Program-made: the position numbers and the translations under genes
Source: Vagococcus luciliae
GTDB taxonomy: Bacteria > Bacillota > Bacilli > Lactobacillales > Vagococcaceae
Reading direction: 5' to 3'
Assembly (NCBI RefSeq): GCF_024637875.1
Contig: NZ_CP102451.1
Location: 561,001-625,000, forward strand
DNA: 64,000 bases
The notes under the pieces: model-generated
The model's input: the letters and a program-made list of their open reading frames with translations, nothing else
Told to the model about the DNA's origin: nothing
Database searches by the model: none
In this document: piece after piece, positions 17,956-27,772 of the stretch
Layout of the letters: the number at the start of each line of letters is the position of its first letter
Position numbering within the stretch: the stretch's first letter is position 1

Positions 17956-19527
17956 TTAAATCTTTTTTTTGGATTGTTCGATAATTCGTTTATTTCCTTT
18001 ATATAAATCCCATATGGTCCATGCAAGAAGCAGTAAGACACCAATAATAAGTGTATAAGCAATGCCATGAGCTAAGGTTAATTCATTATCTGATGGTTCA
18101 TCTCCAAAGAAAGCTTCCATTTGTCCTGGCAGTCCAGTTAAATTTAGATAGGTTAATGCAATAACTGAAATCCAACCAAAAAATTTTACGAGCCAATTAT
18201 TTTTAAAGCGATGTCCCATTTCAGCTTCACTGTTTGTCATCATGAGTAATGGAATCATAGAAAAGGGTAAAGCAAACGCTAAAAAGACTTGAGAATTATT
18301 CATCAGATTATTTAGAGCCTCATGTTCTTCGAGTGTTCCTTTTTTACTCGTAATTAACACGCAGATGACAACAGGAATGACAGAAATTAATCTGGTAACC
18401 AGTCTTCTTAACCAAGTTGGTAGTTTCATATGGATAAAACCTTCCATGATGACTTGTCCAGTTAGAGTTCCAGTGATAGTAGAGTTTTGTCCAGATGCCA
18501 GTAGTGCTACCGCAAATAGTGTTGATAGAACACCAGATTTAGCAACAGAAACAAGTAAACCGTTACTTAATGTTTCTGGATTAGATAAAGCTTCATATAA
18601 TCCAAAGAACGATGGATCTTTCACTGTACCAGACTTAAACACTGCAACTCCCATAATTAAAAGTAATGCATTAACAAAAAATGCCATAGTTAACTGGATG
18701 TTTGAATCCCAAGTTGAAAATCGGACAGCTTCTGCAACATGATTTTCATCTGAGTGATCAATTTTTCTTGTTTGAGAGACAGCAGAATGGAGATATAAAT
18801 TATGTGGCATAACTGTTGCACCGATGATTCCTAGCGCTCCTGTTAATGGTGTTTGTCCACCAATTCTTGGTGAGTCTGAAAAGGTATCTTTTGTTGGGAT
18901 TAACCCCTCAAAAACAGCGCTCCATGATGGATTAGATAAAGCTATTTGATAAATAAAAACAAATAGAATGACAAAAATTAAACAGACAACTAACGCTTCG
19001 ATTTTTCTAAACCCAATCTTTGTTAAAAGTAATAAGAGCAAAACATCAAATACTGTAATTAGAACAGCATAAAGTAATGGAATGCCAAATAGTAAATATA
19101 AAGCAATCGCAGCCCCAATTACTTCAGCAATATCTGTTGCCATAATAGCCAATTCAGTTAGAATCCATAAAACAATTCCTAATTTTTTACTCGTTCTTGC
19201 CCGGATAGCTTGGGCTAAATCCATTTGGGTGACAATCCCTAATTTAGCAGCCATATATTGTAATAGCATAGCAACTAAACTAGACATTAAAATAACAGAC
19301 ATCAAAAGATACTGAAAATTTTGTCCACCTGTAATGGAAGTTGACCAATTACCAGGATCCATATACCCAACTGCGACAAGAGCCCCTGGACCTGAATAGG
19401 CAAATAAAGTTCGCCAAAATCCTTTTCCTGTAGGGACTTTGACTGATCCATTTATTTCTTCTAATGAGCGGCCGTTTGTATGAGCAATAAGCTTATGTGG
19501 TTCATGATTATTATGTGGTTCACCCAT
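17956..19527 (-). CDS. mntH: MntH, Nramp-family proton-coupled manganese transporter
   Basis: A 523-residue polytopic importer of Mn2+ (and Fe2+) driven by protons. The metal-binding DPGN motif in helix 1 ([11 protein letters not shown]) and the MPH motif in helix 6 ([11 protein letters not shown]) are intact. The N-terminus is His-rich (NNHEPHK). The start is set at 19527, where aggaggg has six-base spacing; the in-frame ATG at 19533 touches the ribosome site. Manganese uptake is important for lactic acid bacteria facing peroxide. No convincing MntR box was identified upstream. Confidence 0.95.
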   Translation of the reverse strand: MGEPHNNHEPHKLIAHTNGRSLEEINGSVKVPTGKGFWRTLFAYSGPGALVAVGYMDPGNWSTSITGGQNFQYLLMSVILMSSLVAMLLQYMAAKLGIVTQMDLAQAIRARTSKKLGIVLWILTELAIMATDIAEVIGAAIALYLLFGIPLLYAVLITVFDVLLLLLLTKIGFRKIEALVVCLIFVILFVFIYQIALSNPSWSAVFEGLIPTKDTFSDSPRIGGQTPLTGALGIIGATVMPHNLYLHSAVSQTRKIDHSDENHVAEAVRFSTWDSNIQLTMAFFVNALLLIMGVAVFKSGTVKDPSFFGLYEALSNPETLSNGLLVSVAKSGVLSTLFAVALLASGQNSTITGTLTGQVIMEGFIHMKLPTWLRRLVTRLISVIPVVICVLITSKKGTLEEHEALNNLMNNSQVFLAFALPFSMIPLLMMTNSEAEMGHRFKNNWLVKFFGWISVIALTYLNLTGLPGQMEAFFGDEPSDNELTLAHGIAYTLIIGVLLLLAWTIWDLYKGNKRIIEQSKKKI

Positions 19528-19791
19528 TTTCATCCCTCCTTTATTTTTCTGTACATATCATACACTTAAACGTCTAAATGTGAAAGCAAAGTTTATTAAA
19601 AGATTTATATCTGAGAAATAGTGGGACATAAGATATTCCATTAAAGATGAGAGTATTTTTTAATTATAACCAATATCATATTTCAGTTATTTTATAATCC
19701 ATAAAGAAAGAACGATATAATCGACTAATTGTGATAGTATCATATAGACAAACCTTATTAGCTAAAACTATGAGGTGATAAAATTGTAGGT

Positions 19792-19925
19792 ATGAGGCTG
19801 ACCCAAAAGTAATTTTTTAAATAAAAATCACTCGACTAATAACATATAAATACCATGAAATCAACGTTTTAATTAACGGATTTCATGGTATTTTTTCTAT
19901 TTTAGGGCTTTTTAGTCAGCCTCAT
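19792..19925. repeat. Palindromic MITE-like repeat element
   Basis: A 134-base element with perfect 11-bp terminal inverted repeats (ATGAGGCTGAC at 19792-19802 and GTCAGCCTCAT at 19915-19925). Inside is a perfect 14-bp hairpin, AATACCATGAAATC (19849-19862) with GATTTCATGGTATT (19879-19892). It has no coding capacity. The nested dyads suggest a small intergenic repeat of the kind scattered in enterococcal genomes; only one copy is in this window. Confidence 0.6.
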
Positions 19926-20173
19926 TTTTTTCTATTTATTTGCAATACAATGAGTAGTTTATAAAGTCATGATAAATTAATTATCTGATGATACTGAGAT
20001 TAGTGTATAAAAAGACTTTTTATACAAAATATTGAAATAAGTTAGTTATTTTTTTGACGAAAAAAATATATATGATGAAATGATGAATAAAGAATTAGTA
20101 AGGCAAAAAAAATAAGCATTCTATTCTTACTTAGAACATAACATTCACTAACTGATTACAAATAAATAAAAGA

Positions 20174-20206
20174 TAATCCATAAATAATTAACTTTTAATC
20201 CATAAA
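20174..20206 (+). promoter_or_regulatory. Direct repeats TAATCCATAAA spaced 22 bp
   Basis: Two exact copies of an 11-mer begin at 20174 and 20196, 22 bp or about two helical turns apart, with a third copy at 19695. They precede the peptidase island and could be a regulator site. No known regulon consensus is matched. Confidence 0.35.
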
Positions 20207-20361
20207 GGTATTTAATTACTCTAAAAATAATATATAATATGACGTTTTTATTGTTAATGTATCAAAGATTGTTTTTGAAAAAAAAAAGAGTTATGATTTA
20301 CTCACAAACGATATTAAAAACGAATTCATGAGAAATGGATGAAGAGGAGAGATGATATGTC

Positions 20362-21780
20362 ATGAGTGCGAAAACAGCAACACCTAATAAAAAGTTGACG
20401 TTTACGTCAATTTATTTTTTAGGTATCAATGCAATTGTCGGGTCAGGAGCGTTCTTATTACCGCAACAGATTTATAAAAATATTGGGGTAATGAGTATTC
20501 TGGTTCTCCTTACTGCAGCATTAACAGTAAGTATGGTTGCATTATGTTATGCGGATTTATCAAGTCGATTTTCAGGATCAGGAGCAGCTTGGTTGTATTC
20601 GTATAATGCATTTGGTAAATTTACTGGGTTTCAAATTGGATTATTTTCGTGGTTTTTAGGATGCCTGACATTTACAGCAGAATCTGTTGCCTTACATCGA
20701 ACATTAAAAAGCATGTATCCGGCGTTAGATAACCCAATTGCGAAATATGCTTTTCCGATTGGTGTGATAGTTCTATTAAGTATTATTAATCTATTTGGTA
20801 CCAGTATTGTTAAAAAAATCAACAGTGTGTCTTCAATTATTAAAATTGCTACGCTATTATTCTTCCTTGTTGTCGGTGTGTTCTTTATCAAAACAGCACA
20901 CTTTACACCAATTGTCCCTGAAAATGTGAAAACAACAGGTAGCTTCTTTGGTCACTTTGGTCAAGCATTTAGTGTGGTATTTTACATGTTTACTGGATTC
21001 TCATTTATCCCAGTAGCAGCTGGACAAATGAACAACCCAGAAAAAAATATTCCAAAAGCATTAATCGCCGTTATGTCTAGTGTGACTATTATTTATGTGT
21101 TAGTACAAGCAACAGCGATTGGTATCTTAGGACCAAGTATTGCAAAATTTGATATTCCTATCGCTCAAGCACTAAATTCTTCTATTGGTCATTGGGCATA
21201 TGTACTGATTGTCATTGGTATGATTATTTCAATTTTTGGTGTGGCATTTGCCGTATCATTTAATACACCAGTTTTAGCAGCATCTTTATCAACAGAACAT
21301 AATCTATTACCATCAGCTGTTGGTAAAAGAAATAAAAACGATGCACCTTACATTGCTGTCATTATTACAATGATTATTAGTATTTTCTTAGTGTCATTTA
21401 GCTATATCTTCTTAGTAGCAGCAATCGTGCTAGCATCATTTATCCAATATGTTCCATCAATTTTAGCCGTGATTAAATTTAAACATACAAAACAATTTCC
21501 AAATAATGGGTTCTCTTTAAAGGGAGGAGACACCATTCCAATTATTGCCTTGATTATCTCAATGTATCTATTAACTAACTTTAGAATGGATGTTTTATTA
21601 CTAATCCTTGGTGTGTTCATCGTTGGTTTGATTATGTATTACACAAGTATCAAAAATAAACCAGATTCACCATCAGCACCACAAGCACCAAAAGGTAAAG
21701 TCGCTCAAGCAACCACTAAATTGGCTGACAAAGTCGCAACAACTACTCAAAGTGCACCAACTCATGTATCAACAAAATAA
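20362..21780 (+). CDS. APC-superfamily amino acid permease
   Basis: A 472-residue transporter with about 12 hydrophobic helices. The first helix has the APC substrate-binding glycines (INAIVGSGAFLLP), and FTGFSFIPVAAGQMNNPEKNIPKAL is the helix 6 and loop signature. The C-terminal 40 residues form a polar tail rich in Pro, Ala, Thr and Lys, unusual for the family. It starts the island of peptidases and permeases, 24 bases before pepC. The substrate is not predictable; the neighbours suggest amino acids released from peptides. The ribosome site gaggaga has long spacing. Confidence 0.88.
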   Translation: MSAKTATPNKKLTFTSIYFLGINAIVGSGAFLLPQQIYKNIGVMSILVLLTAALTVSMVALCYADLSSRFSGSGAAWLYSYNAFGKFTGFQIGLFSWFLGCLTFTAESVALHRTLKSMYPALDNPIAKYAFPIGVIVLLSIINLFGTSIVKKINSVSSIIKIATLLFFLVVGVFFIKTAHFTPIVPENVKTTGSFFGHFGQAFSVVFYMFTGFSFIPVAAGQMNNPEKNIPKALIAVMSSVTIIYVLVQATAIGILGPSIAKFDIPIAQALNSSIGHWAYVLIVIGMIISIFGVAFAVSFNTPVLAASLSTEHNLLPSAVGKRNKNDAPYIAVIITMIISIFLVSFSYIFLVAAIVLASFIQYVPSILAVIKFKHTKQFPNNGFSLKGGDTIPIIALIISMYLLTNFRMDVLLLILGVFIVGLIMYYTSIKNKPDSPSAPQAPKGKVAQATTKLADKVATTTQSAPTHVSTK

Positions 21781-21804
21781 ATTAACTGAATGGAGTGTTT
21801 TATT

Positions 21805-23136
21805 ATGACAAACGAATTAACTTTTGATCAAATTAATAACATGCAAGAACTTTTTACAGGTGACAGAGCAAATGAAATCGCCCAAACAGCAGCAACAACA
21901 AATGGTATTTTTAAAGCATCTGAAAATATTCGTGCAATTGATGATGCGAATTTTAACTTTTCGATTGATATCGACTCACATAAAGTGACCAATCAAAATC
22001 AAAGTGGTCGTTGCTGGATGTTTGCTTGTTTAAATGTCATTCGTTTCCAATTAGAAAAACAATACAACATTGAAAACTTTGAATTATCACAAAACTACTT
22101 ATTTTTCTATGACAAATTAGAAAAAGCAAATTACTTCTATCAAAATATTCTTAATACAGCAAATGAACCTATTTCTAGTCGTGATGTCCAATTTTTAATT
22201 AACTCACCACAACAAGATGGTGGGGATTGGAATTTAATCATTTCACTAGTTGAAAAATATGGTGTCGTACCAATTTATGAAATGAATGACTCAAGCTGTA
22301 GTGTCACATCAGCTGAATTAAATACGATGTTAAATCGTAAATTACGACGTGATGCTGTTGAGTTAAGACAACTTGTTAAAGATAATGCGACAGAATCTAC
22401 TATTAAAGATTACATCGAAAAAAGTCTATCTGAAGTTTACAGACTATTATCAATTGCTTTAGGGACACCACCAAAAACAATTGACTTTACATTCAGAGAT
22501 AAAGACAAAAAATACACTTCTTATCAAGGGTTAACACCTCAACAACTATACACTGACTACATTGATATTGATGTAACGGACTATGTTGGATTAATCAACG
22601 TTCCAGCTGAAAACATGCCTTTTGGTAAAGTTTACGAAGTGGCTTTATCAGGAAACATGATAGGTGGCACACCAAACCGTTATTTAAACATTAAAATGGA
22701 TGAGTTAAAACAAGCCACAATTAAACAATTAAAAGCTGGTGAACCAGTTTGGTTTGGTTGTGATGTGTTAAAACATTTTGACCGTCAAAAAGGGATCATG
22801 TCACATGATTTATATAAATTTGAAGATTTGTTTGATATTGATTTTTCAATGACAAAAGGTGATCGTTTCAACTACAAAGAAAGCTTACCAACGCATGCTA
22901 TGGTAATTGGTGGCGTGAATCTTGTGGGTGATATGCCAACTAAATGGAAAGTTGAAAATAGCTGGGGAGAAAAAATTGGTGACAAAGGTTACTGTGTGAT
23001 GGATGACAGATGGATGGAGGAATTTGTCTTTGAAGTCGTTGTGAAAAAAGACTATCTAACAGAAGATTTAAAACAAGTCTTAGTAACAGAACCTGTCGAA
23101 TTACCATTTTGGAATCCTATGAATCCAATTGCCTAA
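21805..23136 (+). CDS. pepC: Aminopeptidase C (C1B, bleomycin hydrolase family), copy 1
   Basis: A cytosolic papain-like aminopeptidase of 443 residues, the family length, with no signal peptide. Catalytic residues line up: oxyanion Gln64 and nucleophile Cys70 (NQNQSGRCWMF), His364 (LPTHAMVIGG) and Asn385 (KVENSWG). PepC enzymes form hexamers and remove N-terminal residues from peptides. The start at 21805 has ggagtg seven bases upstream; the in-frame ATG at 21790 overlaps that site. A close paralogue is at 27773, and a C69 dipeptidase follows 29 bases later. Confidence 0.95.
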   Translation: MTNELTFDQINNMQELFTGDRANEIAQTAATTNGIFKASENIRAIDDANFNFSIDIDSHKVTNQNQSGRCWMFACLNVIRFQLEKQYNIENFELSQNYLFFYDKLEKANYFYQNILNTANEPISSRDVQFLINSPQQDGGDWNLIISLVEKYGVVPIYEMNDSSCSVTSAELNTMLNRKLRRDAVELRQLVKDNATESTIKDYIEKSLSEVYRLLSIALGTPPKTIDFTFRDKDKKYTSYQGLTPQQLYTDYIDIDVTDYVGLINVPAENMPFGKVYEVALSGNMIGGTPNRYLNIKMDELKQATIKQLKAGEPVWFGCDVLKHFDRQKGIMSHDLYKFEDLFDIDFSMTKGDRFNYKESLPTHAMVIGGVNLVGDMPTKWKVENSWGEKIGDKGYCVMDDRWMEEFVFEVVVKKDYLTEDLKQVLVTEPVELPFWNPMNPIA

Positions 23137-23165
23137 GCGTTTATTAATAGAAAGAAGGAAATAGT

Positions 23166-24569
23166 ATGTGTACAACCGTTGTCGTCGGAAAAAAAGCCTC
23201 TAGAACAGGCTCAACATTGATTGCTAGAAACTGTGATTCTGAAGAACCTATCCAACCTGTTCGTTTTATTACCGTTGCTGAAGATGCTCATGTGAATGGC
23301 ACTTATAAAAGTAATATGACGAAATTTACTGAAAAATACCCAAACAAATCATTGAAATATACAATGGTGCCATTTTTGGATGAAAGTAAACTTGGTATTT
23401 TTGGTGAAGCTGGAATTAACTCAAAAAATGTGGCCATGAGCTCAACAGAAAGTATTTTCTCAAATACGGATGTTTTAGCGATTGATCCATTAACCTCAGC
23501 AGGTTTAGGTGAAGATTCTTTACTTAATATGGTCTTACCATACATTGAATCAGCAAGAGATGGTGTAACTTATTTAGGCCAACTCATTAAAGAGCATGGT
23601 TCTCATGAAGGAAATGGTGTCATTTTTAGTGACAAAGATGAAGTGTGGTATATGGAAATCCCATGTGGACATCACTGGGTAGCACAACGTGTCCCTGATG
23701 ATTGTTGTGCAGTGATTGCCAATCAATCCATCATTGAAGAAATAGATTTCAACGACCCAGAAAACTTTATGTACTCTGAAGGCATTTGTGAATTTGTCGA
23801 TGAATATCAACTTAATCCAGATTATGAAGGATTTAATTTCCGTCATATCTTTGGAACCAGTACTAAAGAAGATAGACAATACAATACTGCTCGCGTGTGG
23901 TATGGTCAAAACTACTTAGGTCATAAAATAGAAGATCCTAGAAGTAGTGATATGCCGTTTGTCTTTAAACCAAATCGTTTACTGACAGTCAATGATGTGG
24001 CTGCTGTACTAAGTTCACACTTTGATGAAACAATCTATGATCCATTTAATCCTGAGAGCGATGTAAATCGCAATATATTTAGACCAATCTCTATGAACCG
24101 TACGGCTGAATCTCATATTTTAGAAATCAGAAACAACGTACCTGAAGAAATTGCTGGAATCATTTGGTTAAATAGTGCTCCAACAGCCTTTAACCCATAT
24201 GTGCCATTCTTCGCTAATAGTCTAGATACACCCAAAAGCTACCGTGATACGACAGATAGCTATGATATTAACCAAGCCTATTGGATGTATCGTACGTTAG
24301 CAGTATTAGTGGAACGTGATTACAACAAATTATCTTCTGTAAACTTTGACTATTTAACAGCTGCTAAAACATTAGCAAAACATCTTGTCTTAGAAACAGA
24401 TAAAGCTGTTAAAGAAGGCAATATTAAAAATATTGAAGAGTTCTTAACTGAACAAAATAATAAAAATATTGACCAAATGAACGAATTAGCTATGAAACAT
24501 ATAGGTGATTTGGTCCAAAAAGGTTTGGGATTATCTAAACTGACATTTGATATTACTAAAGACGTTTAG
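23166..24569 (+). CDS. C69-family dipeptidase (PepD type), copy 1
   Basis: A 467-residue Ntn hydrolase. The chain begins MCTTVVVGKKA: removal of Met exposes Cys2, the N-terminal nucleophile of family C69, and no signal or propeptide is present, so it is cytosolic. Conserved ARNCDSEE, NSKNVAMSSTESIFSN and ANQSIIEEIDFNDPENFMYSEG segments match PepD/PepDA of lactobacilli, which hydrolyse a broad range of dipeptides. It would act on dipeptides left by PepC. It is closely similar to the next gene, a tandem duplicate. Confidence 0.94.
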   Translation: MCTTVVVGKKASRTGSTLIARNCDSEEPIQPVRFITVAEDAHVNGTYKSNMTKFTEKYPNKSLKYTMVPFLDESKLGIFGEAGINSKNVAMSSTESIFSNTDVLAIDPLTSAGLGEDSLLNMVLPYIESARDGVTYLGQLIKEHGSHEGNGVIFSDKDEVWYMEIPCGHHWVAQRVPDDCCAVIANQSIIEEIDFNDPENFMYSEGICEFVDEYQLNPDYEGFNFRHIFGTSTKEDRQYNTARVWYGQNYLGHKIEDPRSSDMPFVFKPNRLLTVNDVAAVLSSHFDETIYDPFNPESDVNRNIFRPISMNRTAESHILEIRNNVPEEIAGIIWLNSAPTAFNPYVPFFANSLDTPKSYRDTTDSYDINQAYWMYRTLAVLVERDYNKLSSVNFDYLTAAKTLAKHLVLETDKAVKEGNIKNIEEFLTEQNNKNIDQMNELAMKHIGDLVQKGLGLSKLTFDITKDV

Positions 24570-24580
24570 TAAGTCGCTAG

Positions 24581-24612
24581 AGAGGATAATCTTTTAGGAT
24601 TATCCTTTCTAA
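24581..24612 (+). terminator. Hairpin between the two dipeptidase genes
   Basis: ggataatc (24584-24591) pairs with gattatcc (24598-24605), extended by three weaker pairs and followed by a short T-rich tract. It may be a weak terminator or an RNA-processing hairpin that sets relative expression within the unit. Confidence 0.5.
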
Positions 24613-24648
24613 CTTTAAAAATACGGAAATGAAGGAAGAGGGAATAAT

Positions 24649-26049
24649 ATGTGTACAACTGTCGTAGTAGGAAAGAAAGCAACCAAGAATGGCGCAACAT
24701 TAATCGCAAGAAATTGTGACGCTGAGATTGTTATTGAACCAGTAAAATTTATTGTGGTTCCTGAAAATGATGTGACTGAAGGTGTGTATAAATCTTATTT
24801 AACTCATTTTAAGGAAAATTATCCAAAGAAATCACTAAGATACCAAATGGTACCTTACATTCAATATAAAAAATATGGCATCTTTGGTGAATCTGGTATC
24901 AACTCAAAAAATGTGGCAATGAGTGCGACTGAAAGTATCTTTAGTAACACACAAGTTTTAGCAATTGATCCTTTAACAGATGGTCTTGGTGAAGACTCAT
25001 TAGTTAGTGTGGTATTACCTTATATTTCTTCTGCTAGAGAAGGCGTTACTTATCTCGGAAAACTTATTGAAGAATATGGTTCTCATGAAGGAAACGGCGT
25101 TATCTTCAGTGATAAAAATGAGATTTGGTATATGGAAATTCCATGTGGTCATCACTGGATCGCTCAACGCGTGCCAGATGATTGCTGTGCAGTGATTGCT
25201 AACCAATCGATTATTGAAGAAGTTGATTTCAATGACCCAGAAAACTTTATGTATTCAGAAGGATTAAGAGAATTTGTTGAAACCTATCATTTAAATCCCG
25301 ACTATGAAGGATTTAACTTCCGTCATATTTTTGGTACAAGCTCAAAAGAAGATAGAGAATACAACACACCACGTGTATGGTACGGTCAAAATTATTTAGG
25401 TCATAAAGTAGAAGACCCAAGAAGTAGTGATATGCCATTTGTATTTAAACCAAATCGTAAATTGAGCTATGAAGATGTGGGCGCTGTATTAAGTTCTCAC
25501 TATGATGAAACCATTTATGACCCATTTAATTCAACAGATGATACGTCTAGAAAATTATTTAGACCGATTTCAATGAATCGTACCTCTCAATCACACATCT
25601 TAGAAATTAGAAATGATGTGCCAGAAGAGATTGCAGCGATTACTTGGATTAATAGTGGTCCAACAGCCTTCAATCCGTATGTGCCGTTCTACGCAAATAG
25701 TAACGATACTGCACCATCTTACAACAATACAAGTATGACTTATGATATCAACCAAGCTTACTGGATGCATCGGACACTCGCTGTGTTAGTAGAACGAGAT
25801 TATGACGTACTAAAAACAGTTAACTTTGATTACCTAAGTGCTGCTAGACAGTTAGCAAATCACATGGTATTAGAAACAGATCGAGCGTATAAAGCGATGC
25901 AATCTGGGGATGTAACAGACTTTTTAACAAAACAAAACAAACAAAATATAGAAGAAATGAATCATTTAACCATGACTCATATCGGCGAATTGGTTAAGAA
26001 AGGGCTAGCCTTATCTAAACTCACCTTTGATATAACCAAAGACGTATAA
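24649..26049 (+). CDS. C69-family dipeptidase (PepD type), copy 2
   Basis: A 466-residue paralogue of the preceding gene, alignable end to end with few gaps, again starting MCTTVVVGKKA with Cys2 as nucleophile. Differences cluster near residues 30-75 and in the C-terminal helices, so the substrate range may have shifted. The start has a strong gaaggaagagg site. A permease gene follows after 22 bases. The tandem arrangement and high similarity point to a fairly recent duplication. Confidence 0.94.
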   Translation: MCTTVVVGKKATKNGATLIARNCDAEIVIEPVKFIVVPENDVTEGVYKSYLTHFKENYPKKSLRYQMVPYIQYKKYGIFGESGINSKNVAMSATESIFSNTQVLAIDPLTDGLGEDSLVSVVLPYISSAREGVTYLGKLIEEYGSHEGNGVIFSDKNEIWYMEIPCGHHWIAQRVPDDCCAVIANQSIIEEVDFNDPENFMYSEGLREFVETYHLNPDYEGFNFRHIFGTSSKEDREYNTPRVWYGQNYLGHKVEDPRSSDMPFVFKPNRKLSYEDVGAVLSSHYDETIYDPFNSTDDTSRKLFRPISMNRTSQSHILEIRNDVPEEIAAITWINSGPTAFNPYVPFYANSNDTAPSYNNTSMTYDINQAYWMHRTLAVLVERDYDVLKTVNFDYLSAARQLANHMVLETDRAYKAMQSGDVTDFLTKQNKQNIEEMNHLTMTHIGELVKKGLALSKLTFDITKDV

Positions 26050-26071
26050 AAATAAGTGAGGAGAACGTATT

Positions 26072-27595
26072 ATGGAAAACAAAAGTGGTAGTAAAGCACC
26101 TGTATCAGCAAGTGTTAAACCAGTAGCAAGTAAAACGCAAGCTACTAACACTGCAAGTAAAAAAGGTGCTTTATCAAAAATAACATTAGCAACATTTATT
26201 GGGTTAACATTCTCTCTTGTAGCAGGTCCATATTATTCAACATTGACGGCAACAGGATGGAACATGTTTTTATTCATGGGTATTGCCGTGATTGGATTTG
26301 CTTTACCAATCGCTTTAATATCTGGAGAGTTTGGGACAACATTTCCTGGCCAAGGTGGTCCAGAGTTATGGGTTAAAAACACCCTGGGACCTAAGTGGGG
26401 ATTTGTGACCTCTTGGCTCATTTGGGCAGCGATGTTCCCTTCTATGGTTGTAGTAGGAACTGGGTTTGCGCCAATGGTTGCGCTACTGTTGAAGAAAGAA
26501 AGTTTAATCGAGAATTCGATGTTTACATTGGCGGTTATTTTAGGATTAGTTTGGTGTATGACACTGTTGAATTTAAAATTCGACATGGCAAAAGTAAATG
26601 GTAAATTCGGTATTTGGTTAGGTTTGTATATTCCTGTCGTGATGTTATTTATACTTGGTGTGTTTACCTTTATAAAAATTGGTTTAAACCCAGATAGCAT
26701 TTTAGGAACATTCTCATGGTCAAAATTAGTTCCTAAATCGTTCACAAGTGGTTCTGGAATGTACTTTAGTGGGATTATCTTTATCTTCTTAGGAATAGAG
26801 ATGTCTTCTGTGTTTATTACTCGTCTGAAAAAACCATCTCAACAATATGCTAAAGGTGTTATTACATCTCTTATCTTATTAGCATTGTTCTCATTGGTTA
26901 ACTCATTTTTAGTAGCAAATGTTATCCCAGCAGGTAAAATCCAATTAAACAATGGTGCTCAACCATTACAATTGTTTGCCGATCGTTTAGGATTACCATA
27001 TTTTGTTGTCCAAATCTTCTGTTTACTTTCTATTGTGAGTGTATTGACTAATATGTCTACATGGTTCATTAGTGCTCAAAAAACAATCACTGCAAGTGCA
27101 AGAGAAGGGGACTTCCCAGAAAAATTCAAATTCTGGAGAACAAATAAATTTAACTCATCAAATACCTTATTATTTGTGCAAGCTATTGCGATTACTATTT
27201 TGTCAGGTGCTTATGTTATTATCCCTGGAATTAACAAAGTATTCGTTATTATCACAAATAGTGGAACAATGATCTATTGTTTAGCTTATACATTAATGGC
27301 TTTAGGATTCATTGCGATGAGAAGAAAATCACCTGATACAGAACATCCTTTCCGTGTAGGTAAAAAAGGAAATGGTCTTGGATTCTTCTTTGCAGGGTTA
27401 CTGATGGTAACCATTGTGTTTGCTTTAACATTAACTTTTATGAGTAATACGATTGAAAACTTAGTCTTCGTTTTAATCTTTGTCGGTATTCTATTTAGTA
27501 TCCCATTAATCATCTATAATAAGAAAAAAGCTAGCTGGTTAACTGACGTACAAAAAGAAATGGCAAAAGATAGTACACAAACAATGAATAAATAA
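26072..27595 (+). CDS. APC-superfamily antiporter-like permease (glutamate:GABA antiporter group)
   Basis: A 507-residue membrane protein with a polar N-terminal tail of about 35 residues (Ser, Ala, Lys, Thr and Val rich), then 12 or so helices. It has VAGPYYSTLTATGWNMF in helix 1 and an FPGQGGPELWVKNTLG loop, which resemble the GadC-type amino acid antiporters. No decarboxylase gene is nearby, so the exchanged pair is unknown. It is in line with the C69 genes and followed by a strong terminator, so it closes the first transcription unit of the island. Confidence 0.86.
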   Translation: MENKSGSKAPVSASVKPVASKTQATNTASKKGALSKITLATFIGLTFSLVAGPYYSTLTATGWNMFLFMGIAVIGFALPIALISGEFGTTFPGQGGPELWVKNTLGPKWGFVTSWLIWAAMFPSMVVVGTGFAPMVALLLKKESLIENSMFTLAVILGLVWCMTLLNLKFDMAKVNGKFGIWLGLYIPVVMLFILGVFTFIKIGLNPDSILGTFSWSKLVPKSFTSGSGMYFSGIIFIFLGIEMSSVFITRLKKPSQQYAKGVITSLILLALFSLVNSFLVANVIPAGKIQLNNGAQPLQLFADRLGLPYFVVQIFCLLSIVSVLTNMSTWFISAQKTITASAREGDFPEKFKFWRTNKFNSSNTLLFVQAIAITILSGAYVIIPGINKVFVIITNSGTMIYCLAYTLMALGFIAMRRKSPDTEHPFRVGKKGNGLGFFFAGLLMVTIVFALTLTFMSNTIENLVFVLIFVGILFSIPLIIYNKKKASWLTDVQKEMAKDSTQTMNK

Positions 27596-27603
27596 TTATG
27601 AAG

Positions 27604-27640
27604 GAACTGTTTATCTTTTTAGATAAACAGTTCTTATTTT
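27604..27640 (+). terminator. Terminator in the peptidase island
   Basis: A perfect 13-bp stem gaactgtttatct (27604-27616) and agataaacagttc (27621-27633) with a four-T loop is followed by a T-rich tract. Confidence 0.88.
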
Positions 27641-27772
27641 ATACAAAAATTTATTTAACTTACCATAAAAAAATTGTGAGACATTCACAAAAATGACGCG
27701 AGATATACATAAAAAAGGAGTTATATATAAGTGTACCAACAAAACAATAAATTTAGGAATGGAGTGTTTTAT

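Larger units (their letters stand above)
19528..20361. other. Gene-free region between mntH and the peptidase island
   Basis: About 830 AT-rich bases with no supported gene on either strand. They hold the mntH ribosome site and promoter region at the left, a palindromic repeat element at 19792-19925, three copies of TAATCCATAAA (19695-19705, 20174-20184, 20196-20206) and, at the right, the promoter region of the permease at 20362. A TATAAT at 20235-20240 is the best -10 candidate, with only a weak -35. Confidence 0.7.

Noticed and set aside
18365-18742. 125-codon plus-strand open frame
   Set aside because: Antisense to mntH, with no ribosome site or recognisable protein.
26233-26745. 170-codon minus-strand open frame
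   Set aside because: Antisense to a helix-rich permease gene; composition mirrors the sense strand, and no ribosome site or family resemblance was seen.
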